NCBI GenBank assembly: GCA_013152585.1
Contig: JAADGC010000071.1
Location: forward strand, 1-49,483
Origin: Chloroflexota bacterium
Lineage (GTDB): Bacteria > Chloroflexota > Anaerolineae > J102
Length of the DNA: 49,483 nucleotides
Direction: 5' to 3'
The first letter of the stretch is position 1. The number at the start of each line of letters is the position of its first letter. A program made the position numbers and the translations under genes. Shown piece by piece: positions 9,933 through 17,567 of this stretch. The notes beneath the pieces are model-generated. The model made no database searches and was not told where the DNA came from. It worked only from the letters and a program-made list of their open reading frames with translations.

Positions 9933-10331
9933 ATGACTGAACCCCAAAAAACACAAAAACCGCTTGTCAAAGAATTGAACGCGATGGGGAAGAAGCTGGG
10001 CGATGCGCTGCGAACCGCTCTGGACAGTCCCCAACGCCAGGAAATCGAACAGGAAGTACGCGAAGGCTTTGGAACCGTTGTCAACGAGATCAATGAGGCG
10101 CTGGCCAAAGCTCGCACCTCTGATGTCACCCGCGATCTGGGGCACCAGGCGGAAAAGCTCGTCGATACGGTGAAATCAAAGAAAGTCACGGGAGATGTCC
10201 GGCAAGGGTTGATCAAAGGACTGAAAACCCTGAATCAGGAATTGGATTCGTTGGTCAACCGCTTGCAAACCGAGAGCCCCGAAAGCGAAGCGCCCCCTGC
10301 CGAAGACGCTGGTCCGGAAGAGGCACCCTGA
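9933..10331 (+). CDS. hypothetical protein, predicted helical / amphipathic
   Basis: Start set at ATG 9933 after an AGGCAAAGC leader, inside the longer ORF 9765..10331; MTEPQKTQKPLVKELNAMGKKLGDAL..., E/K-rich. Confidence 0.65.
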   Translation: MTEPQKTQKPLVKELNAMGKKLGDALRTALDSPQRQEIEQEVREGFGTVVNEINEALAKARTSDVTRDLGHQAEKLVDTVKSKKVTGDVRQGLIKGLKTLNQELDSLVNRLQTESPESEAPPAEDAGPEEAP

Positions 10332-10488
10332 TCGGAGTACAGACGGCTTTTGCAGCCCGGTTCTGAAAAAAAGAGAGACGAAAGGCGTCGATTTTTTGCA
10401 TGGCGATGGCAAAAGATGGTATACTCTTCGCCAGCGAATAGTCGTCTGCCGTTTAGGACAGTATGACAAAGATGCTTTACAAATCTGA

Positions 10489-10563
10489 TGGCGGGTCGTC
10501 TAATTGGCAGGACGGCGGACTTTGGATCCGCTAGTCGGGGTTCGAGTCCCTGCCCGCCAGCCA
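10489..10563 (+). tRNA. tRNA-Gln (anticodon TTG)
   Basis: TGGCGGG/CCCGCCA acceptor stem, GCGGA-CTTTGGA-TCCGC anticodon arm, CGGGG-TTCGAGT-CCCTG T arm, encoded GCCA end. Confidence 0.95.
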
Positions 10564-10567
10564 AGAT

Positions 10568-10601
10568 CCGGGACGAGGTAGGCAACTACCTCGCTCCGGG
10601 C
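10568..10601 (+). other. inter-tRNA hairpin
   Basis: CCGGGACGAGGTAG-GCAA-CTACCTCGCTCCGG, 12 of 14 positions paired, GCAA loop. Confidence 0.6.
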
Positions 10602-10616
10602 CCCATCATCATCCAT

Positions 10617-10690
10617 GGTGACCATAGCTCAATAGGTAGAGCACCTGGTTGTGGCCCAGGAGGTTTCGGGTTCAAATCCCGATGGTCACC
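10617..10690 (+). tRNA. tRNA-His (anticodon GTG)
   Basis: G-1 GTGACCA/TGGTCAC acceptor, CCTGG-TTGTGGC-CCAGG anticodon arm, TCGGG-TTCAAAT-CCCGA T arm; extra 5' G typical of tRNA-His; CCA not encoded. Confidence 0.95.
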
Positions 10691-10898
10691 CCTCATTGCC
10701 AAAAGCGCGTTCGCCAGATGGCTTGAGGGGCGAAAGGGGTAGCAGATGAGTCAAGTTTTGGGACGCATCCTGCGGGTGGGCGCCGTTTGAAATTTACCGC
10801 CAATCTGTCTATAATGACGGTGTATCGTGCCTATCCGGCGCTCCCTTTTAATCTTATCCTGGAGTCTGGCGGAAAGTGATTTTTCGTTTGCCAAGGCA

Positions 10899-10968
10899 TT
10901 TTTAACCACAGATGGCACAGCTTTCTGGGCTGACTTCCTTTTGATTCTGTAAAAATCTGTGATTAAAA
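10899..10968. repeat. fold-back element (TTTTTAACCACAGAT / ATCTGTGATTAAAA)
   Basis: Imperfect terminal inverted arms 10899-10913 and 10955-10968. Confidence 0.6.
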
Positions 10969-11005
10969 TAGAAAGCGCCAGTGTCCAGTCTCATCATTTG
11001 TCGTC

Positions 11006-11524
11006 ATGAACACCTTGAATGGCGCCGTGCTGGTGCTGAATGCAAGCTATGAGCCGCTGAATGTTGTTACGATCAAACGCGCGGTGGTGCTGTTGCTCAA
11101 AGAAAAGGCGGAGCTTGTGGAAGCTGCCGAGCAACGCTTACGGGCCGAACGCATGTCGATCCCCTATCCGCTGGTGATTCGTCTGGTGCAATATGTAAGG
11201 ATCCCGTCGCATTTCACCCTGCCGCTGACACGGCGCATGGTGCTGGCGCGCGATCAGTACACCTGCCAATACTGTGGATCCCAGCCGGGCAGCGCTGTCC
11301 TCACCCTGGACCACGTGATCCCGCGTAGCCGTGGCGGCCGCAAAACCTGGAAAAATGTGGTCACGGCCTGCCAAAAGTGTAATCAACGCAAAGACGATCG
11401 TACCCCGGCCGAAGCCAATATGCGCTTGCTGCGCTCACCCTTCCAACCGCGCTACATAGCCCTGGCATTGGTCTATCAATTGCAAGAGCACGATGTCTGG
11501 CGTAAATACATCCACACAAAGTAA
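11006..11524 (+). CDS. HNH endonuclease family protein
   Basis: 172 aa; RDQYTCQYCG...LTLDHVIPRSRGGRKTWKNVVTACQKCNQRKDDRTPAEANM. Confidence 0.93.
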   Translation: MNTLNGAVLVLNASYEPLNVVTIKRAVVLLLKEKAELVEAAEQRLRAERMSIPYPLVIRLVQYVRIPSHFTLPLTRRMVLARDQYTCQYCGSQPGSAVLTLDHVIPRSRGGRKTWKNVVTACQKCNQRKDDRTPAEANMRLLRSPFQPRYIALALVYQLQEHDVWRKYIHTK

Positions 11525-11525
11525 A

Positions 11526-11552
11526 AGACCTCTCTTGCGAGAGGCCTTCTAC
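11526..11552 (-). terminator. Rho-independent terminator of the minus-strand mini-unit (may also serve HNH gene)
   Basis: Minus strand GGCCTCTC-GCAA-GAGAGGTC followed by TTTTA; U-tract is better on the minus strand. Confidence 0.65.
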
Positions 11553-11570
11553 ACGGTGCGCCGTGGCAAC

Positions 11571-11624
11571 TTAACGGAACTTCCGGGGTGATGCCACGAC
11601 GCTGGTTTTACAACCTAAATCCAT
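11571..11624 (-). CDS. candidate small ORF MDLGCKTSVVASPRKFR (17 aa; 19 aa if started at ATG 11630)
   Basis: Perfect AGGAGGTGAT Shine-Dalgarno at 11629-11638, consensus-like promoter upstream, hairpin terminator downstream; too short for statistical support. Confidence 0.4.
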   Translation of the reverse strand: MDLGCKTSVVASPRKFR

Positions 11625-11690
11625 TGACATCACCTCCTGTCCTATTGGGATAGCGAGGGGAATTGTGGCCCAAGGACCACAAGTAAGGCG

Positions 11691-11719
11691 ATTATGACAC
11701 AGGAGTAGACGGGTGTCAA
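11691..11719 (-). promoter_or_regulatory. sigma70-like promoter TTGACA-17-CATAAT
   Basis: TGTCAA at 11714-11719 and ATTATG at 11691-11696 on + strand; exactly 17-nt spacer. Confidence 0.65.
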
Positions 11720-11738
11720 ATCGGCCGCGAGGGGGGGG

Positions 11739-11818
11739 GCGTCCCCGGAAATTGGGCGTAAGGTTGGAGGTGGCGCTGCGGCGCATCACGGATGCGCCGA
11801 GCGCTTCCTTTTTTCGTG
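11739..11818 (+). repeat. 80-bp dispersed repeat, copy A
   Basis: 78/80 identical by eye to 35550..35629; contains hairpin CGGCGCATC-ACG-GATGCGCCG. Confidence 0.9.
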
Positions 11819-11918
11819 TGTTGGCCGCATCATGATGCGACTATGAGTACGCCGGATTACGAATCCGGCTATGAGCAAGTGTCAAGGCGGCCAACGTCTG
11901 CCCCAAGCCGGGGTCATC

Positions 11919-13253
11919 TCATGGGCCGGGTGCAGCCGCCAATGCGGACGCAGACCCCGGCCCTGTCTGCGCCGATTCGCCCTGATAGCGCTGCCGCCAG
12001 TGAGCCAGCAGCGCATCCACATCCTCGATACGTTTGATCTGCTGCACCTCATGCACAAAGGTTGCCAGGTTGGGGGCGTATGACCGCAGTTCCTGCAATT
12101 TGGGGCCCAGCGGATCGGATGCCGCCGGTTGGGTGGCATAGGACCCGTGAAAAGCAAAGTATGCTTGATTCAGCTTGCGCAGGGCATAGCCGTGCTCCAC
12201 AAATACGCGGCGACGCGCTTCCATGTAGGCCTCTGCACCCGTGACATCTCCTTGTGCCAACAATTCATCGACACGCAGGCGCGTGCGCCGCATTTCGGTA
12301 CGAAAATCAAAGCGGTTGGGGTCAGGTTGGGGCAGGGGGGCGTGACGTTGGGGGGGGACTGGCTCTGGCAGGGGCAGGCCATAAAACTCGTAAGCCACCT
12401 GATCCCCGATTTCGTCCCCCACAATGGTGGCTACGGTCTCGCTTACCGTATTCATGCCGGCGCTGTCCAGCAGATGCCAGCCCAGGGGATGGAAAACCAT
12501 ATAATTATGCACCCATTCATGGGCTACGGTGCTGATCGTCCAGCGCAGCGACCCCCGATCGATCACCATCGTCGGCCATACGCCCAGCCCGCCCAATGGC
12601 TCGATGAGGGTAGAGCGGTCAAACATGGTTGCGGTCTCCTCTTCCACGGCTGCAATTGTGCTCATATCCAGCGCCGGTCGCAGGAAGATACCGGCCTCGA
12701 ATTCGATGCGTTGGCGAGGGGACACGATCAGATAATTGGGCGGCTCACTGAAATTAAAGCGCAGCGGTGGCCACAGCACCCGCAGCGTGGTCAGGCCTTG
12801 CTCTTGCAGGACTGTGCTTACCTGACGCTGCAGGATGGCCTCGACCACAGGCCGAACTTGCGCTTGCAGGTGTCGCTCTGCAGCCAGTCGCGCCCGCAAT
12901 GCGGCGCTACGATCTGCAGGATCAGCAATGCTGCTGTCCGCGTAGATCCTGGCTACTTCGTCCTCCAGAGTAGCAATCTGTTGCGCCCGCTGCAGATACT
13001 GACGCACCAGGCGCAGTTGCTGCTCAGTGGTCAGGCGCGTGCCGGGCCGCCCCAGGGTGGCAACGAATTCCGCACTCACGGCCCGGACTTCGTAGTCGAA
13101 AATATGAAAGCGGTAGGGGGCGACAGTGCGTTCGATGTCCCCTTGCAGCGGGGTCGAGCGCTGGAAATGCTGCCATACGAAGACCGACATACTGCCTGCC
13201 AGCACCACGACAAGCAGGAGGATCACGAGTTGCTTTCGATGTTTCATGGGCAA
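11919..13253 (-). CDS. putative membrane-anchored zinc metallopeptidase (HExxH), uncharacterised
   Basis: 444 aa; N-terminal TM (LVILLLVVVLAGSMSVFVW), VAHEWVHNY with downstream NTVSETVATIVGDEIGDQ. Confidence 0.6.
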   Translation of the reverse strand: MPMKHRKQLVILLLVVVLAGSMSVFVWQHFQRSTPLQGDIERTVAPYRFHIFDYEVRAVSAEFVATLGRPGTRLTTEQQLRLVRQYLQRAQQIATLEDEVARIYADSSIADPADRSAALRARLAAERHLQAQVRPVVEAILQRQVSTVLQEQGLTTLRVLWPPLRFNFSEPPNYLIVSPRQRIEFEAGIFLRPALDMSTIAAVEEETATMFDRSTLIEPLGGLGVWPTMVIDRGSLRWTISTVAHEWVHNYMVFHPLGWHLLDSAGMNTVSETVATIVGDEIGDQVAYEFYGLPLPEPVPPQRHAPLPQPDPNRFDFRTEMRRTRLRVDELLAQGDVTGAEAYMEARRRVFVEHGYALRKLNQAYFAFHGSYATQPAASDPLGPKLQELRSYAPNLATFVHEVQQIKRIEDVDALLAHWRQRYQGESAQTGPGSASALAAAPGP

Positions 13254-13275
13254 TGAGAGACAGATTCAGGAATCG

Positions 13276-15870
13276 TTAGCGCTGGTCGAGAGGTAGATAA
13301 TGGCGTTCGCTTGGCCCCTGGTATATCTGGTGTGGATGCACGATGCGCTGCTCGGGATCGGCCAACATCTCTAACCATTGCGCCAGCCAGCCGGCCGTGC
13401 GCGGGATGGCGAACATGACAGAGAACATGGTGGGAGGGATGCCGATAGCCTGATAAATGCAGCCGGTGTAAAAGTCGATGTTGGGGTAGAGTCGCCGCTC
13501 CGCAAAGTAGTCATCTTCGAGGGCGATGCGCTCCAGCTCCAGGGCGATATCGAGCAGGGGATTTTGCCCGGTCACGGCGAAGACCTCGTAGGCAATGGCC
13601 TTGACCGCCGCTGCCCGCGGATCGTAGCTTTTGTAAACCCGATGCCCGAAGCCCATCAACAGTTGCTCTCCGCGCTTGACCTGTTCGATATAGGCAGGTA
13701 CGTTTTTTACATCGCCGATGCGACTGAAGGTGCTCAGGGCCAGTTCGGCGGCGCCCCCATGCCGGGGGCCGTGCAGTGCCGAGGCGGCGGCGGCGACGCA
13801 CGAATAGGGGTTGGCCAGGGCGCTACCCACGGTGCGCATCGAGGTTGTCGAAGTTGCCTGTTCATGATCGGCCTGCAAGATGAATAACTTGTCCAGGGCT
13901 CGCTCCAACGCCAGATGCGGCGGGGCATCGAGTTGGGTGCGACTGAACATCATGGACAGGAAGTTGCCGGTGTAGCTCAGATCGGGGTTCGGATAAATGG
14001 TGGGGAAGCCGCGGGCATGGCGATACGCAAAGGCCGCCAGCGTGGGCATTTGGGCGATCAACCGCCGTACCTGCACGGCCACGATGTCAGGATCGGTCAC
14101 CTGTCGCGCTTCTGGATAGAAGGCCGATAACCCTGATAAGGTGCCGATGAGAATGCCCATGGGGTGCGCATCGTGCCGGAAACCATCGAGAAATACCCGC
14201 ACTTTTTCGTGCACCAGGCTTTGCGCCCTGATCTCCGACGTCCATCGTGCGTAGGCATCGGCAGTGGGCAGCTCGCCATGGATCAGCAAATAAGCCGTTT
14301 CCAAAAAGTTCGACTGGTTTACGAGCTGCCCGATGTCATAGCCGCGAATGCGCATGATGCCACGTTCGCCATCGACAAAGGTGATGCTGCTGCGACAGGT
14401 GGCGGTATTGCAAAAGGATGGATCATAGACCACAATGCCCTTGCTGCCCTGGGCCTTTATCTGCCGCCAGGCAGTGGCAGGCACGGCTCCCTCCCGAATG
14501 GGGAGCCGGTAAGAAGTGTCGGGCATGGTGACGATGAGAGAGCCCTGGGCGAGTTCCGGAGTCGGGAAGGATGCAGGCGGGTGGGCCTGGCGTTCTGCCA
14601 GGGGCATGTAATCGCGGGGGCCAGTACCGACATAGATCTGGCGGGGACGGGCGATGCGTTGATCGGGATCGTGTAATTTCTCGCGCCAGTGCGCCAGCCA
14701 GCCTGCTGTGCGCGGCACAGCAAACATGACGGTAAACATGCTGGGGGGGATGCCCAATGCCTGGTACACGAAACCGCAATAATAATCGACATTGGGATAC
14801 AAATAGCGATCGTGGAAATACGGGTCGGCCAACGCGGCTTCTTCCAACGTCAGCGCCAGTTCTAAGAGCGCAGGATCGCCACGGGCAGGAACGATTTCTT
14901 GGGCCAGATTCTTGATCAGCCGGGCGCGGGGATCGTAGGTTTTATAAATACGATGACCAAAACCGGCCAGCCGTTGCTTCCCAGCCTTGACGCGGGCTAA
15001 AAAGGCGGGAATGCCTTCGGCGCTGCCAATTTCCTGCAACATGCGCACAACAGCCTCACCGGCGCCGCCATGACGCTGGCCAAACAAAGCCGACATAGCA
15101 GCCGACATGGCCGTGTAGGGATCGGTGAGAGAGCTGCCCACCATGCGCATGGTGGCAGTCGAGCAATTCTGGGCGTGATCGGCATGCAAGATAAACAGCA
15201 TGTTCAGTGCCCGTTCGGCCATGGGATCGAGCGTGTATTCCAGTTCCGTCATCTTGAACATCATGTTCAGCAAATTGCCGGCATAGGACAAACGGGCGTC
15301 GGCATACACAAAGGGCAACCCTGTGGCGCGGCGAAAGGCGTAAGCGGCAAGAGTAGGCATTTTGGCAATCAGCCGCCGCGTGTGACGATCGACAGCATCA
15401 TCCTGGATATCGCGGGCGTCATGATAAAAAGTAGAGAGTGCGGCCACCGTGGCCGAGAGCACGCTCATGGGATGGGCGTCATAGCGGAATCCGCGCAAAA
15501 ATCGCAGGATGTTCTCGTGCACCATACTTTCGGCCTGGACATCAGCCCGCCACTGCTGGAGGGCCGCGGCTGTGGGTAATTCGCCATACACCAACAGATA
15601 AGCCACCTCTAAAAAGGAGGCCTGATCTGCCAGATCGCGGATGGGATACCCACGGTAACGCATAATGCCTTGTTGGCTATCGACTTCGGTGATGCTGCTA
15701 CGGCAGGAAGCCGTGTTGGCAAAACCGGGATCATAGCTCATGAGGCCGAAATCCTGGGGATCGGTTTTTATCTGACGCAGGTGCAGAGCGGTAATGGCGC
15801 CGTCGCTCACGGGAATTTGGTAGCTGTGCTGGCTGCGGGTATCGGAGAGGGTGAGGGTTTGGGAAGACAT
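13276..15870 (-). CDS. tandem fused citrate synthase, two complete citrate synthase domains in one ORF
   Basis: 864 aa; each half has N-terminal DP.F.NTA.CRSSIT, RHGGA, GFGHR(I/V)YK.YDPRA, P-N-(V/I)-D-(Y/F)-Y-x-G and RTAGWLA motifs. Confidence 0.93.
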   Translation of the reverse strand: MSSQTLTLSDTRSQHSYQIPVSDGAITALHLRQIKTDPQDFGLMSYDPGFANTASCRSSITEVDSQQGIMRYRGYPIRDLADQASFLEVAYLLVYGELPTAAALQQWRADVQAESMVHENILRFLRGFRYDAHPMSVLSATVAALSTFYHDARDIQDDAVDRHTRRLIAKMPTLAAYAFRRATGLPFVYADARLSYAGNLLNMMFKMTELEYTLDPMAERALNMLFILHADHAQNCSTATMRMVGSSLTDPYTAMSAAMSALFGQRHGGAGEAVVRMLQEIGSAEGIPAFLARVKAGKQRLAGFGHRIYKTYDPRARLIKNLAQEIVPARGDPALLELALTLEEAALADPYFHDRYLYPNVDYYCGFVYQALGIPPSMFTVMFAVPRTAGWLAHWREKLHDPDQRIARPRQIYVGTGPRDYMPLAERQAHPPASFPTPELAQGSLIVTMPDTSYRLPIREGAVPATAWRQIKAQGSKGIVVYDPSFCNTATCRSSITFVDGERGIMRIRGYDIGQLVNQSNFLETAYLLIHGELPTADAYARWTSEIRAQSLVHEKVRVFLDGFRHDAHPMGILIGTLSGLSAFYPEARQVTDPDIVAVQVRRLIAQMPTLAAFAYRHARGFPTIYPNPDLSYTGNFLSMMFSRTQLDAPPHLALERALDKLFILQADHEQATSTTSMRTVGSALANPYSCVAAAASALHGPRHGGAAELALSTFSRIGDVKNVPAYIEQVKRGEQLLMGFGHRVYKSYDPRAAAVKAIAYEVFAVTGQNPLLDIALELERIALEDDYFAERRLYPNIDFYTGCIYQAIGIPPTMFSVMFAIPRTAGWLAQWLEMLADPEQRIVHPHQIYQGPSERHYLPLDQR

Positions 15871-16112
15871 GGCAAGTTATCCTGAATATAAAAGCAGCGG
15901 ATGGCAGGGGCCGGTCGCAAGGAGCAGGCACCGCCGGGAAACACTCCTCATAGTATAACCCGATTCTGGCTTTGTGCTAAAACAACCTCTGCCTCCTTTT
16001 GTCTCTCCGCAGCTCTGCGTTAAAATCTATCCACGTTGTCGACACCTGCCCGCCCAGCAGGCCCTCATCCAGCCATTTTCCAATCACCACCCTCGTTATA
16101 GGCCATCCTGTC

Positions 16113-16790
16113 ATGAAACTCGATCCTTTTTACCCACCCCCCTCCGACCAGATCTTCCCCGATGACGCCAAACAGCACCTGGACGCCGGCGTTTTGCTCA
16201 TCGATGTACGTGAGCCCGACGAATTCGCCCAGGCCCGCATCCCCGGCGCCGTGCTCATCCCCATGAGCGAACTCAACCAGCGTGCTGACGAAATCTCCCG
16301 CGACCGCGAGGTCATCATCTACTGCCGTTCCGGCAACCGCAGCCGCCAGGTAGTCGATGCCTTCCGCCAGCAGCGGGGCTATACCAATCTCCTCAACCTG
16401 GAGGGGGGCATCATCGCCTGGTATGATCGCGGCCATCCTGTCGATACGCAACCGGTCGAGGCCAGTTATCAGACCTCGCTCTACGAAGAGCTCGACGTCA
16501 TCAAAGCCAAAAATCGACTGGCAAGCAACCGTTCGCTGCTGGTAGATGTCCGTGAACCCGACGAATTTACGGCAGGACATCTGCCCGACGCCGTCAATTT
16601 CCCCCTCAACACCTTGCCCGCCCATCTGGACGAACTCCGGGAAGCCTCGGCCGTGTTGCTGGTGTGTAATACCGGCAACCGCAGCGCTATAGCCGCCAAC
16701 TGGCTGATACAGCAAGGTCTGACCGCGGTTACCAATATCGAAGGAGGGACGGTGGCCTGGATACAAAACGGATTCACAATCGAGCGCTAA
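16113..16790 (+). CDS. tandem rhodanese-domain protein
   Basis: Start placed at ATG 16113 (MKLDPFYPP); two domains with LLIDVREPDEF/LLVDVREPDEF and active-site loops YCRSGNRS and VCNTGNRS. Confidence 0.9.
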   Translation: MKLDPFYPPPSDQIFPDDAKQHLDAGVLLIDVREPDEFAQARIPGAVLIPMSELNQRADEISRDREVIIYCRSGNRSRQVVDAFRQQRGYTNLLNLEGGIIAWYDRGHPVDTQPVEASYQTSLYEELDVIKAKNRLASNRSLLVDVREPDEFTAGHLPDAVNFPLNTLPAHLDELREASAVLLVCNTGNRSAIAANWLIQQGLTAVTNIEGGTVAWIQNGFTIER

Positions 16791-16812
16791 GGAATCGTCT
16801 CAAAGTGAGTCC

Positions 16813-16864
16813 GTCCGCGTTATCAATATTTGCTTCCTGTCGGTTTGAGACGAAGTTTCGCTCG
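16813..16864 (+). repeat. dispersed 52-bp repeat copy
   Basis: About 46/52 identical by eye to the reverse complement of 41380..41431. Confidence 0.85.
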
Positions 16865-16995
16865 ACAAACAGGAAGAGTGCAGCCACCATTTTTCAGGCG
16901 CCCCTCGACTTTGTGCTACAATCCAGGCACCTCTGGCCCGCAAGCTGTCCGCCAGAGCTATCCTTTTTACCCTGGAATTCATAACGAGGAAACAG

Positions 16996-17532
16996 ATGCA
17001 CCCTGATATTGCCGAAATCTTGATCCCGGCTGACGAACTGCAAGCACGTATTCAACAGCTCGCGGATGAAATTTCATTGGCCTATGCCGGCAAACAACCC
17101 CTGCTTCTGGCCGTCCTCAAGGGCAGCATCGTCTTCCTGGCCGATTTGATGCGGGCGCTGTCTGTGCCGCACGCCATCGACTTTATGGCGACCTCCAGTT
17201 ATGGCTCGGCCACCGAAAGCAGCGGGGTGGTTCGCATCCTCAAAGATCTGGACGAACCCATCGAGGGCCGGGATGTGTTGATTGTCGAAGATATCATCGA
17301 CAGCGGCAACACGCTGGACTATCTGCGCACACTATTGCTGGCTCGCAACCCGGCCAGCCTCCGTATTGTCACCTTGCTCAGCAAACCCTCTCGGCGCCAG
17401 TTGGACGTGCCGGTGGATTGGGTGGGCTTTGAAATCCCCGACAGATTTGTCATCGGCTACGGCCTCGACTACGACGAGCACTACCGCAACCTGCCCTACA
17501 TCGGCATTCTCAAAGAAGAACTGTATTCGTAG
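16996..17532 (+). CDS. hpt: hypoxanthine phosphoribosyltransferase
   Basis: 178 aa; VLKGSIVFLADLMRAL, VLIVEDIIDSGNTLDYL, DWVGFEIPDRFVIGYGLDYDEHYRNLPYIGIL. Confidence 0.95.
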   Translation: MHPDIAEILIPADELQARIQQLADEISLAYAGKQPLLLAVLKGSIVFLADLMRALSVPHAIDFMATSSYGSATESSGVVRILKDLDEPIEGRDVLIVEDIIDSGNTLDYLRTLLLARNPASLRIVTLLSKPSRRQLDVPVDWVGFEIPDRFVIGYGLDYDEHYRNLPYIGILKEELYS

Positions 17533-17567
17533 GTCGTTGTAGCCATCCTCCGACATTTGAGGCGGTG

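Noticed and set aside
11731-11739. Run of nine G as a possible phase-variation tract
   Set aside because: Intergenic and not in a coding or promoter spacer that I can define; could also be a sequencing or assembly length error.
12129-13256. 375-aa plus-strand ORF opposite the metalloprotease gene
   Set aside because: Fully antisense to a better-supported gene; composition (H/Q/R-rich, no family motif) typical of shadow ORFs in GC-rich DNA.
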